64,000 nt of DNA. Origin: BA4 sp044376575. GTDB lineage: Bacteria; Bacteroidota; Bacteroidia; CAIKAF01. Positions 52,617 to 61,066 of the stretch are shown piece after piece (position 1 is the first letter of the stretch; each line of letters opens with the position of its first letter). The translations under genes were made by a program, and so were the position numbers. The stretch covers positions 6,175 through 70,174 of the forward strand of contig JBILKR010000013.1 in the NCBI GenBank assembly GCA_044376575.1, read 5' to 3'. The notes below the pieces were generated by a model, which ran no database searches, was not told where the DNA came from, and saw nothing but the letters and a program-made list of their open reading frames with translations.

Positions 52617-54117
52617 TAGAAATATATGATTCGAATGAATGTTTTTGAATAAAATGTATAGCTGCATCCATGCATGGTTTCATGTACACATCATCATTAA
52701 TCATTGGAATAGATTTTCTTACATCCTGATGTAGCTTTTCAATGATTGAAGAAGATTTTGCTGGTCTTCTGAATTCTATGGCTTGTGCACCCGTCAGCAA
52801 TTCCAATCCAAGTAATTGTTCAATATTTTGGATTACACGATATGCTTTTGTAGCAGCATTGGCTCCCATGCTTACATGGTCTTCCTGTCCTTTAGATGAA
52901 TCAATTGTATCAACAGATGAAGGCATGCACAATGTTTTATTTTGACTTACCACAGATGCTGCGGCATATTGCACAATCATAAATCCTGAATTTAATCCTG
53001 AATTTGGGGCTAAAAATGCAGGTAAGCCTCGGTGTCCATTAATCAACTGATAAATTCTCCGTTCAGCAATACTACCAACTTCATGCATGGCGATGCTCAA
53101 GAAATCCATGGCTAATGCCAATGGTTGACCGTGAAAATTTCCACCCGAAATAATCAGATCTTCTTCAGGGAATATCGTAGGGTTGTCGGTTACACTGTTG
53201 ATTTCTGTTATAACAGTTTTCTTAACGAATTCAATGGTATCGTAACTGGCACCTAAAACCTGCGGTATACATCGGAAAGAATAAGGATCTTGAACATGCG
53301 CTTTATGTTGCTCAATAATATCACTTCCATTGAGCAGGTCCCGCATCATATCTGCTGCTTTTATTTGTCCTGTGTGCGGACGGATGTTGTGAAGCGAAGG
53401 ATGGAAAGGTTCTTTTCTCCCGTCAAATGCTTCCAGCGACATGGCTGAAATCAGTATGCTCCAGTTCCATAAATTTTCAGATTGAATTGTCAGGTAGCTG
53501 GCATAAGCACTCATGAATTGGGTTCCGTTTAATAATGCTAATCCTTCTTTGGATTGCAATTCAATGGGTTCCCATCCCATGATTTTTTTTAATTCTGAAC
53601 CCGGTAATTCCTTTCCATTGTATTCAATTTCTCCTTCACCGATTAAAGGCAAGCATAAATGGGCGAGGGGTGCTAAATCACCTGATGCTCCCAAACTGCC
53701 TTGCTCATATACAATAGGTGTGATGCCTGCATTGAGCATGTCTTTTAATCGCAATACTGTATTTACCTGAACACCCGATTTTCCATAACACAGGGCTTTG
53801 ATTTTTAAAAACATCATCAATCTTACAATCTCACGGGGAACTTTTTTTCCAAGTCCGCAGGCATGAGAACGTATAAGGTTCACCTGTAATTGCTGAAGAT
53901 CATTTTTTTCTATTCGTGTATTATATAGCGCACCAAAACCTGTATTTATCCCATAAATAACTTCTGATTCGTTTTGCATTTTTTTATCCAGAAAATCTCT
54001 CCCTTCTTGAATTTTACCAATGCATTCCTCGCTGATGGTAATGGTAACATCTTCTTTTAAAAATTTTCGGATATCAAGCAAGGTGATGGGTTGCAAATCA
54101 ATATTTATGGTTTTCAT
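52606..54117 (-). CDS. hutH: Histidine ammonia-lyase (MIO enzyme)
   Basis: 503 residues, normal length. The MIO prosthetic group forms from Ala144-Ser145-Gly146 in GSLGASGDLAP. Other active-site parts are VIYGINTGFG (Tyr55), LIRSHACGLG, the GGNFHGQPLA block, and QDPYSFRCIPQVLGA. The motif order and the SHACG segment favour histidine over tyrosine; yet no hutU, hutI or hutG lies nearby. Its ATG overlaps the hisS stop (ATGA), so translation is coupled to histidyl-tRNA synthetase. It makes urocanate and ammonia from histidine. Confidence 0.92.
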   Translation of the reverse strand: MKTINIDLQPITLLDIRKFLKEDVTITISEECIGKIQEGRDFLDKKMQNESEVIYGINTGFGALYNTRIEKNDLQQLQVNLIRSHACGLGKKVPREIVRLMMFLKIKALCYGKSGVQVNTVLRLKDMLNAGITPIVYEQGSLGASGDLAPLAHLCLPLIGEGEIEYNGKELPGSELKKIMGWEPIELQSKEGLALLNGTQFMSAYASYLTIQSENLWNWSILISAMSLEAFDGRKEPFHPSLHNIRPHTGQIKAADMMRDLLNGSDIIEQHKAHVQDPYSFRCIPQVLGASYDTIEFVKKTVITEINSVTDNPTIFPEEDLIISGGNFHGQPLALAMDFLSIAMHEVGSIAERRIYQLINGHRGLPAFLAPNSGLNSGFMIVQYAAASVVSQNKTLCMPSSVDTIDSSKGQEDHVSMGANAATKAYRVIQNIEQLLGLELLTGAQAIEFRRPAKSSSIIEKLHQDVRKSIPMINDDVYMKPCMDAAIHFIQKHSFESYISNEK

Positions 54118-55502
54118 GCGTGTGATTTTTCAAGTTGCTCAATAAAGTCATTTATAGTAACACGTGACTGTTCGCCGGTTTGCATATTTTTTACCAGCAG
54201 AACATTTTCATTCATTTCATTTGATCCGATGCTGCAAACATATCGTACTTGTATCTTGTCGGCATACTCCATTTGTTTCTTAATTTTAACAGCATCCGGA
54301 TAAATTCCACATTTCACATTTTTTCTTCTGAGTGTTTGTAAGAGTTGAAAACTAAAGTTAGCCTCTACTTCACCAAAGTTTAAAAAGAAATATTGATAAC
54401 GTGTATGGTCAAGTGCCGGAAATAAGTTTTGGTTCAGCAATAAATCATAAATTCGATCTGCACCGAAAGATATGCCTACTCCAGATAGTCCATCCATTCC
54501 AAACACTCCCGTTAAGTTATCGTATCTTCCTCCCGCTGCAATGCTCCCAAAACCTGATCCGGGAACTTTCACTTCAAAAATACATCCTGTGTAGTAATCA
54601 AGACCTCGTGCAAGCGTAAAATCAACACATAGATTCTCGTTGGGTATCCCTGATGTTTTACATGTATCTATTACAAATTTTATTTCACTCAGTCCTGCTT
54701 TTCCAATTTCATTATCTGCAAGAAAAGTGGAAAGGAATTCTATGGCATGTTCGGGTTGTTCTGCAGCAGTTAATACCTTTTCAATGTGTTGCATGGTTTG
54801 ATCAGAAAAAGTATGTGCTTTTAATTCATCCAGTACTTTTTCTTTCCCAATTTTATCTAGTTTATCTAATGCTACAGTAAACGCGGTAAGATGATCTTTG
54901 ATACCTGCTACTTCTGCAATACCGGCCAGTATTTTACGGTTATTGATATGAATTTTAAATCCATCGATTTTTAATGTATGCAATGCTTCATAAAAAATAG
55001 AAACCAGTTCACATTCATTAAGCAAAGAGTTGGAACCTATAATATCAGCATCACATTGATAAAATTCACGGTATCTTCCTTTCTGTGGATTATCAGCCCT
55101 CCATACAGGTTGTATCTGATATCTTCTGAATGGCATGGGAAGTTCATGAAAATGCTGTACCACAAAGCGTGCGAAAGGAATAGTTAAATCGTAACGTAAT
55201 GCTTTTTCACTGATGTATTTTGTAAATTTTTTACTTTCAGTTTCATGTATGGTAAGTTCATTTTCTCTGGCTTCTTTCAGATAATCGCCGGAGTTCAGCA
55301 CTTTAAATATTAATCGGTCACCTTCTTCACCATATTTTCCGGTTAAAGTTTCTAACTTCTCCATAGCCGGTGTTTCAATAGGCTCAAAGCCATATTTTTC
55401 ATACACATTTCTGATGACCTGAAAAATATAATTTCTACGGGCCATTTCCTGTGGACCAAAATCACGCATGCCTTTTGGGGCAGAAGGTTTCATTTTACTC
55501 AT
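54114..55502 (-). CDS. hisS: Histidyl-tRNA synthetase
   Basis: Charges tRNA-His. 462 residues in the class II fold. Motif 2 is in PFRRYQIQPVWRADNPQKGRYREFYQ-type sequence (WRADNPQKGRYREF), and the histidine-A motif is LARGLDYYTGCIFE. The C-terminal anticodon domain runs from about 375 to 462. Two ATGs lie 9 bases apart (55502 and 55493); the second gives MKPSAPKGMRDF, the most usual start. First gene of an operon with hutH and the NTR-like gene. No TAnnTTTG box is seen on this strand upstream. Confidence 0.95.
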   Translation of the reverse strand: MSKMKPSAPKGMRDFGPQEMARRNYIFQVIRNVYEKYGFEPIETPAMEKLETLTGKYGEEGDRLIFKVLNSGDYLKEARENELTIHETESKKFTKYISEKALRYDLTIPFARFVVQHFHELPMPFRRYQIQPVWRADNPQKGRYREFYQCDADIIGSNSLLNECELVSIFYEALHTLKIDGFKIHINNRKILAGIAEVAGIKDHLTAFTVALDKLDKIGKEKVLDELKAHTFSDQTMQHIEKVLTAAEQPEHAIEFLSTFLADNEIGKAGLSEIKFVIDTCKTSGIPNENLCVDFTLARGLDYYTGCIFEVKVPGSGFGSIAAGGRYDNLTGVFGMDGLSGVGISFGADRIYDLLLNQNLFPALDHTRYQYFFLNFGEVEANFSFQLLQTLRRKNVKCGIYPDAVKIKKQMEYADKIQVRYVCSIGSNEMNENVLLVKNMQTGEQSRVTINDFIEQLEKSHA

Positions 55503-55534
55503 GTATAAAACTTTACTGCGAAGTTAGAAAAACG

Positions 55535-55563
55535 TTGCATTAAATAATGAAGTATTATCTTTG
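55535..55563 (+). promoter_or_regulatory. Promoter of the lipoprotein gene at 55582
   Basis: TTG (55535-55537), 18 bases, then TATCTTTG (55556-55563). Both elements fit the Flavobacterium-type consensus TTG-N17-23-TAnnTTTG. The ATG follows 18 bases later. Confidence 0.65.
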
Positions 55564-55581
55564 AATTCAAATTCATGAAGT

Positions 55582-56094
55582 ATGAAAAGAATTGTTTTAT
55601 ATGCTTTGATTCTTGGATCTGTTAGTATAGGTTGCGGAAAAAAGAAGGATCCATCACTGACCTATTTTGACAATCCTCAGGCTTACGCTGAATATATTGC
55701 AAGTGAGCATACACAGTTATTGAAACATTATGATTTATTCATCAATGGCATCTCTGTGTTACCGGTTGATTCTGTTAAAATATATAAAGACAGTTTGTGT
55801 ACTTTTTCATCCAATGCTACGAACAGATTAAAGAAATTGGCTGATTTTAAGAGAAACACTGCATTTAGAGATAAGGCGATTCAATTTTTTTCTTTTTATA
55901 ATCAGGAATGTTCATCTACACTTGATGAAATGCTTGCAATTATTACCAAAGATTCGTTGGTCACAGAAAATGATTTTACACGTTACGAAGAACTGGCTTT
56001 GACTTTTAAACAAAAAGAATCACAATTGAACGATTCTCTAATGGCTGCACAAAAAAAGTTTGCTGAAGAAAACTATCTTGTGCTTGGAAAGTAA
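55582..56094 (+). CDS. Hypothetical lipoprotein
   Basis: 170 residues. Signal peptide with a lipobox SIGC (Cys18) followed by a lysine-rich start (GKKKDP). The rest appears to be all-helical (SEHTQLLKHYDLFINGI, ALTFKQKESQLNDSLMAAQKKF), with a late coiled-coil character. Not recognised. It has a good promoter of its own, and it diverges from hisS. Confidence 0.78.
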   Translation: MKRIVLYALILGSVSIGCGKKKDPSLTYFDNPQAYAEYIASEHTQLLKHYDLFINGISVLPVDSVKIYKDSLCTFSSNATNRLKKLADFKRNTAFRDKAIQFFSFYNQECSSTLDEMLAIITKDSLVTENDFTRYEELALTFKQKESQLNDSLMAAQKKFAEENYLVLGK

Positions 56095-56103
56095 CTGATA
56101 TAT

Positions 56104-56793
56104 TTATGATTTATTAAAGTTATCATCCCATACATTCCCCTCATCAATCTCATTTTCGTCTTCATTATCGCTCAACTCCCATTCGTATTTTTCTTGTTGG
56201 GGTAATTTGTTTTTAAAATAGAAAGCCGCAAGCACACCTGCTAAAGCGCCGCTCAGATGTGCTTCCCACGATTGTTGCGGCTGAATGGGAAATAATCCCC
56301 AGAACATACTACCGTAAAGAAAAACAACGAGTAATGAAATGGCCAGCAGACGGTAATTCTTGCTAAACCACCCTGAAAAAAATAAGAATGCAGCTAATCC
56401 GTAGATAAGTCCGGATGCACCAATATGGTAACTTGGTCTGCCCATTAGCCATGTCCAGAAGCCACCTAGCAGCCAAATCAGTAAAAAACTTTTCCATCCA
56501 ACTTCGGGGTAAAAATAAAAGGTAAATGCACTAAGGATCAGCAGAGGTAAAGTATTACCAAGTATATGTTCAAGATCACCATGTATAAATGCAGAAAATA
56601 AAATTCCTTTTAATCCTTCAATACTTCGAGGGTAGATTCCAAACTCAACAAGAGACAGATGATTCCATTGTTCTATTGCAAAAACAATCCAGGTAGTTAC
56701 GCAGATGAAAAATGAAAGTAAAATAGAGAATGCTAATTGTATCCAGGCTTTCTGCTGCTGATGGTTTGATTGATTTTGATCTCTCTCATTCAT
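56104..56793 (-). CDS. Rhomboid family intramembrane serine protease
   Basis: 229 residues from ATG 56793 (an ATG 27 bases upstream is also open). Six or seven membrane helices. The catalytic serine is in GASGLIYGLAAF, and the histidine in SWEAHLSGALAGVLAAFY; the first-loop HGDLEHILGN region is also typical. The acidic 25-residue tail (DNEDENEIDEG) is cytoplasmic. Substrate unknown; it lies opposite an ABA4-like membrane protein gene and between unrelated genes. Confidence 0.93.
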   Translation of the reverse strand: MNERDQNQSNHQQQKAWIQLAFSILLSFFICVTTWIVFAIEQWNHLSLVEFGIYPRSIEGLKGILFSAFIHGDLEHILGNTLPLLILSAFTFYFYPEVGWKSFLLIWLLGGFWTWLMGRPSYHIGASGLIYGLAAFLFFSGWFSKNYRLLAISLLVVFLYGSMFWGLFPIQPQQSWEAHLSGALAGVLAAFYFKNKLPQQEKYEWELSDNEDENEIDEGNVWDDNFNKS

Positions 56794-56873
56794 AATATAA
56801 ATGTATGCATTATACAGCATAACATATAATTATAGAAAGTTATACCAAAATTCTGATTACTTTTAAAATAAAA

Positions 56874-57290
56874 ATGAATACTGAAACAGTTTTTTTACTG
56901 AGTAATGCTTTTGTTCTACCTGCGTGGGTCCTTCTTTTTTTCTTTTCGCGACATAGAATCACAGAACAAATCGTGTATTCAGGGTTATGGCCTTTTTTAC
57001 TTGCGTTGATGTATCTGGGTGCTTTAATATTTGCCCTTACACAGCATGTGGCACTAGATTTCAGTTCCCTTGATGCCATTAAAAAATTATTTAGTACAGA
57101 ATGGGGAGTAATAACGGGTTGGATACATTATTTATGCTTCGATTTACTGGTAGGAATATGGATCCGTAAACATTCAATCAAATACAGCATATCTTCAATA
57201 GTAGTTTTACCAAGTTTAATTTTTACATTTTTGTTAGGACCGATAGGATGGTCTGTTTATCTGATGAACTGGTATTTAAGAAAAAAATAA
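56874..57290 (+). CDS. ABA4-like (DUF4281) membrane protein
   Basis: 138 residues with four membrane helices. The family signature is WGVITGWIHYLCFDLLVGIWI followed later by FLLGPIGWSVYL. Plant ABA4 is needed for neoxanthin formation and may be a carotenoid isomerase; bacterial homologues have no proven role. It is 57 bases ahead of the sigma factor gene and 80 bases from the divergent rhomboid gene. No carotenoid gene is nearby in the window. Confidence 0.85.
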   Translation: MNTETVFLLSNAFVLPAWVLLFFFSRHRITEQIVYSGLWPFLLALMYLGALIFALTQHVALDFSSLDAIKKLFSTEWGVITGWIHYLCFDLLVGIWIRKHSIKYSISSIVVLPSLIFTFLLGPIGWSVYLMNWYLRKK

Positions 57291-57347
57291 AATGAACATG
57301 ATTTTCAATTGTTCATCGTCAAATACGATTAAATCTTTCCATCTGCG

Positions 57348-57866
57348 TTGAAATTTGAAGATTTATATGATCAGTATAAAATCATGGTGTTTAATTTGGC
57401 CATGCATTATCTTCATAATATCAGTGATGCAGAAGAAATTACACAAGATGTTTTTGTTTCGGTTTATCAGGGGATGAATAGTTTTAAAAAGCAATCTCAA
57501 TGGTCAACATGGATTTATAAAATTACCATCAACAAATCGCTGGATAAAATTAAATCCAACAAACGAAAAAAAAGATGGGCTATGATTACCAGCATTTTTG
57601 AAGAACATTCAATGAAAATAAAACATGAAAATCCAACCCATGAACACCCCGCATTTCAACTCGAACAAAAACAGGCAACAGATAGAATATGGAAGGCCAT
57701 AGATCAGTTACCTGAGCATCAGAGAACAGCCATCATTCTTTGTAAAATTGATCATCACTCCACAGCTGAAGCTGCTGAAATTATGGGATTAACAGTAAAG
57801 GCTGTAGAGTCGTTGATACATCGGGCTAAGAAAAAATTGGAAAAAGATTTAAGTATTATCGAATGA
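57348..57866 (+). CDS. ECF-type RNA polymerase sigma factor
   Basis: 172 residues: region sigma-2 (about 1-70, VFNLAMHYLHNISDAEEITQDVF, then FKKQSQWSTWIYKITINKSLD) and sigma-4 (about 112-165, LPEHQRTAIILCKIDHHSTAEAAEIMGLTVKAVESLIHRAKKKLEK, read in short parts here). The start is TTG at 57348 because no ATG keeps region 2 complete. It is followed 28 bases later by a small membrane protein gene that is probably its anti-sigma factor, then by a Spy-like gene and a CotH gene. The target promoter is unknown. Confidence 0.92.
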   Translation: MKFEDLYDQYKIMVFNLAMHYLHNISDAEEITQDVFVSVYQGMNSFKKQSQWSTWIYKITINKSLDKIKSNKRKKRWAMITSIFEEHSMKIKHENPTHEHPAFQLEQKQATDRIWKAIDQLPEHQRTAIILCKIDHHSTAEAAEIMGLTVKAVESLIHRAKKKLEKDLSIIE

Positions 57867-57894
57867 TTTTTTAATTAATGTAGTCAAAGAAAAT

Positions 57895-58158
57895 ATGGAT
57901 AGGTTAGATCAACTATTAAATAACATACCAAGGTATTCGCCATCGGAAAGATTATTTCAGGAAGTTCAAATAAAAATAAATGAAAAGGAAAGTGAGGATA
58001 AACAAATTGAAAAACTTTCCATTCCTTTTATGGCAGGACTTGTTTGTGTAATCATACTTGATATTGCCATCCTTTTAAATTATTCTGCTTCATTACCTGA
58101 TGCAGGAATACTTGCTCAATCAGTGCAAACCAATACTAATATTATGCTTTATGAATAA
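57895..58158 (+). CDS. Small membrane protein, probable anti-sigma factor
   Basis: 87 residues: cytoplasmic N-terminus (about 1-45), one membrane helix (about 46-66, IPFMAGLVCVIILDIAILLN) and a short periplasmic tail. This is the layout of minimal anti-sigma factors such as CnrY, and the N-terminal region (DQLLNNIPRYSPSERLFQEV) could bind the sigma factor. Not assigned to a family by motif. It lies 28 bases after the sigma gene and overlaps the Spy-like gene by 8 bases. Confidence 0.7.
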   Translation: MDRLDQLLNNIPRYSPSERLFQEVQIKINEKESEDKQIEKLSIPFMAGLVCVIILDIAILLNYSASLPDAGILAQSVQTNTNIMLYE

Positions 58159-58624
58159 TAATACAAAAATTATACTTGTTGCAGTGGTAGGATTAGTTAT
58201 CAGTAATTTGGTATTACTTGGTTTTATCATTAAAGGGAAATCCCATCGCCATAAACATGGTCATCATGGACCTCGAGAAGCTGTGATTCGTCAATTGAAT
58301 TTTGATGATCATCAAGTTAAAAAGTATGATGAATATATTGAAAAGCATCAGTCTGAAATTCGACCACTGCATGATTCATTAATGTCAATGAAAAAAACGT
58401 TATATGGTCTTTTAAAAAATAATCCAACCGGAAATCCGGACTCCATTGTTCAGCAGATGATCTTTTTTCAACAACAAATTGAAATAGCCCACTACCATCA
58501 TTTTTCTGATGTGAAAGCATTGTGTACATCTGATCAACTAAAGAATTTTGATCAACTTACTGATGAAATGGCAAACTTTTTTTCCCCTCACCAACAAAAA
58601 CAACACCATAAAAAACATCAATAA
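58151..58624 (+). CDS. Histidine-rich Spy/CpxP-like periplasmic protein
   Basis: 157 residues from ATG 58151, which overlaps the upstream stop by 8 bases. One N-terminal membrane helix (about 5-26), then a helical domain with the LxxDHQ/QLKNFDQL-type motifs of the LTXXQ (Spy/CpxP/ZraP) superfamily (FDDHQVKKYDEYI, CTSDQLKNFDQLTDEM). Histidines crowd both ends (HRHKHGHHG, HQQKQHHKKHQ), as in metal-sensing CnrX and ZraP. Sigma factor, membrane protein and this sensor together look like a CnrH/CnrY/CnrX type system. The CotH-T9SS gene begins 3 bases later. Confidence 0.82.
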   Translation: MNNNTKIILVAVVGLVISNLVLLGFIIKGKSHRHKHGHHGPREAVIRQLNFDDHQVKKYDEYIEKHQSEIRPLHDSLMSMKKTLYGLLKNNPTGNPDSIVQQMIFFQQQIEIAHYHHFSDVKALCTSDQLKNFDQLTDEMANFFSPHQQKQHHKKHQ

Positions 58625-58627
58625 CCA

Positions 58628-60949
58628 ATGAAAAATATATTAACCACACTTACTATTTTGGTTCTTTTTTCACAATTAGTTTTTAGTCAGAATTTGCCAC
58701 TGGAAATGAAATTATCAGCTGATGGAAGAATGCTTTATACCGGTTGGCAGCCACCTGCAGGCCTATACGACTATTCAATAGTTAGGGATGTATATCTTAA
58801 TTTTTCTCAGCCGGATTACTGGCAACAGCTTACCAGTAATTATGCTTCCGAAACAAATATTGCTGCTAATTTGGTAATAGACAACAGTACATTTCAAAAT
58901 GTTGGTGTACGTTTTAGAGGTAATACTTCATATATGACCATTCAGCAATCTCAAAAAAAATCATTTTCAGTAGAAGCAGATTTTATGGTTCCTGATCAAT
59001 CTGTTATGGGTTATACCAATCTTAAATTTAATAATGCTCATCAGGATCCAAGCTTTATGCGCGAGGTATTGTATGATCGTATGGCAAAAAAATATACACC
59101 GATTGCCAAGGCCAATTTCATTCATTTATTTTTAAATAATCAGAATTGGGGCGTTTATTGCAATGTTCAAAGTGTAGATAAAACATTTTTGGATGAATGG
59201 TTTTTGAGTAATAATGGTGCACGTTTCAGGGCGACTACTTCAACCAATAACGGGCCACCGCAATGGGGTGACGGGACCGCTGCTTTAAACTATTTATCAC
59301 CTCCGGATTCATCAACGTATGATAATTACTATACACTACAATCAACTGATATTTCCAATTCATGGCAAAAGCTAATTGATGCCTGTTATGCATTGAATCA
59401 GTCTTCCCCCAACAATTATGCTACGTTGAAAAATTATATTGATATCGATAAATCATTATGGTTTCTTGCCTGTGAAAATATTTTCACTGATGATGATAGT
59501 TATGTGATGAAAGGAAAGATGGACTACAAGGTGTATTATGAGCCGGAAACCGGACGTACTACACCTTTGGAATATGATGGAAACTCTACTTTTGAAGCAC
59601 AGTCCAATAATTGGAGTCCGTTTAAAAATGCATCAAATACAAATTATCCGTTGCTGAATAAACTATTGAATATCCCTGAATTCAGACAGCGCTACCTTGC
59701 ACATTACAGAACGATATTAAATGAAACATTTACGACTGCCAATGCCAATGCATTAATTGATCAACTAGATGCACAAATAGGTTCTCTTGTGGCCTCTGAT
59801 CCTAAAAAATTATATACAACAGCAGCCTATACATCGGAAGTTGCCGCATTGAAAACCATTGTTGTTAACCGTAGAAATTATATTTTGACAAATGCTGAAA
59901 TCTTACAACAGGGGCCTGTTATTAATGAAGCTCCATATTATAATAGTGCCGGAGCACAATATGAAATACCTGTTGCCAACGAGTCTGTTACTGTAAAAGC
60001 AAATGTTTCATCTTCAAATGGGATTTTCAAAGTGAACCTTTATTATGACAATGGGTTGGTCGGTAATTTCAACGTTACAGAAATGTTTGATGACGGTGCT
60101 CATCAGGATGAAGCTGCCGGAGATGGTATATATGGAGGAACCATTCCGGGGCAACTTGCAGGTTCATGGGTACGATATTACATAGAAGCCATTGCCAATA
60201 ATCCTCAAAAATCTGCAACCTATCTTCCTGCAGGTGCTGAACACGATGTATTTATTTACAAGGTTAAAGTATTGCAGGCTGAATCATCTGTTGTGATTAA
60301 TGAAATCATGGCACAAAATACACTTACTGTGGCTGACGAATCCGGAGGTTATGCGGATTGGGTTGAACTATACAATAACAGCAATAATCCAGTTGATATC
60401 AGCGGATATTTTCTTTCAGACGATACAATGGATGTAACTTGTTGGTCATTTCCACCCAATACTGTGATACCTGCAAACGGATATCTTATTGTTTGGGCCG
60501 ATGTTGATACATTAGATGGTGCTCTTCATGCTAATTTTAATTTATCATCTAATGGTGAAGTTCTTACGCTGTCTGATCAGGAAGGAAATACGATCGATCA
60601 ATTCATCTACGGACCACAAAATGCTGATATGGGTTATGCACGAGTTCCTAATGGCACAGGAAATTTTGTGATTCAGCAACCCACTTTTTTTGCTAACAAT
60701 GAGTCGCTTTCAATTAGTGATGAGTCCAATGATTTCGCATGGGTAGTCTATCCGGTTCCGGCTTCAACAACATTATATATAAATATTTCATCAGAGATGG
60801 AAGGAAAATCTATGCAGTTATTTGATGCTAAAGGTTCACTTATTTCAATACATCTGATACAGGCAGTTATGATGATTAATGTTGAACAAATACCATCGGG
60901 TGTGTATTACCTGAAATGTGATAACTCAATTCGTAAATTTGTAAAATAG
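58628..60949 (+). CDS. CotH-kinase-like surface protein with lamin-tail domain and T9SS tail
   Basis: 773 residues. Signal peptide to about residue 20. CotH-like domain (about 70-420): VGVRFRGNTSYM, KKSFSVEADFM, LKFNNAHQDPSFMREVLYDRMA and the DDDSYVMKGKMDYKVYYE block. CotH members include spore and surface protein kinases. A middle Ig-like domain (about 450-550) and a lamin-tail domain (about 560-670, INEIMAQNTLTVADESGGYADWVELYNN) follow, and the T9SS type A tail from about 700 (VVYPVPASTTLYINIS). It is 3 bases after the Spy-like gene, so it is in the sigma operon and probably its main output. Hairpins follow at 60957 and 61026. Confidence 0.9.
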   Translation: MKNILTTLTILVLFSQLVFSQNLPLEMKLSADGRMLYTGWQPPAGLYDYSIVRDVYLNFSQPDYWQQLTSNYASETNIAANLVIDNSTFQNVGVRFRGNTSYMTIQQSQKKSFSVEADFMVPDQSVMGYTNLKFNNAHQDPSFMREVLYDRMAKKYTPIAKANFIHLFLNNQNWGVYCNVQSVDKTFLDEWFLSNNGARFRATTSTNNGPPQWGDGTAALNYLSPPDSSTYDNYYTLQSTDISNSWQKLIDACYALNQSSPNNYATLKNYIDIDKSLWFLACENIFTDDDSYVMKGKMDYKVYYEPETGRTTPLEYDGNSTFEAQSNNWSPFKNASNTNYPLLNKLLNIPEFRQRYLAHYRTILNETFTTANANALIDQLDAQIGSLVASDPKKLYTTAAYTSEVAALKTIVVNRRNYILTNAEILQQGPVINEAPYYNSAGAQYEIPVANESVTVKANVSSSNGIFKVNLYYDNGLVGNFNVTEMFDDGAHQDEAAGDGIYGGTIPGQLAGSWVRYYIEAIANNPQKSATYLPAGAEHDVFIYKVKVLQAESSVVINEIMAQNTLTVADESGGYADWVELYNNSNNPVDISGYFLSDDTMDVTCWSFPPNTVIPANGYLIVWADVDTLDGALHANFNLSSNGEVLTLSDQEGNTIDQFIYGPQNADMGYARVPNGTGNFVIQQPTFFANNESLSISDESNDFAWVVYPVPASTTLYINISSEMEGKSMQLFDAKGSLISIHLIQAVMMINVEQIPSGVYYLKCDNSIRKFVK

Positions 60950-60956
60950 TTTGTGT

Positions 60957-60985
60957 TTTATTTATCACTCTTGATAAATAAATTT
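60957..60985 (+). terminator. Hairpin after the CotH gene
   Basis: TTTATTTATC (60957-60966) pairs with GATAAATAAA (60973-60982), six-base loop. AT-rich stem, so a weak terminator. Confidence 0.5.
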
Positions 60986-61025
60986 GATATTATATAATTA
61001 CATACAAGTAATTAAAATTAAGAAT

Positions 61026-61066
61026 AAAATGATCAGGCTCCCTTGGGTAATCTGATCATTTTTATT
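61026..61066. terminator. Bidirectional terminator overlapping the desaturase stop codon
   Basis: AAAATGATCAG (61026-61036) pairs with CTGATCATTTT (61052-61062), 15-base loop, followed by TTATTTT on the plus strand. The desaturase stop codon is inside the left arm, and its last ten codons fill the loop and right arm. Confidence 0.75.

Noticed and set aside
52606..54117. Tyrosine ammonia-lyase of a flexirubin or aryl polyene pathway
   Set aside because: LIRSHACGLG and QDPYSFRC with GSLGASGDLAPLAH fit histidine ammonia-lyase better, and no pigment pathway genes are nearby.
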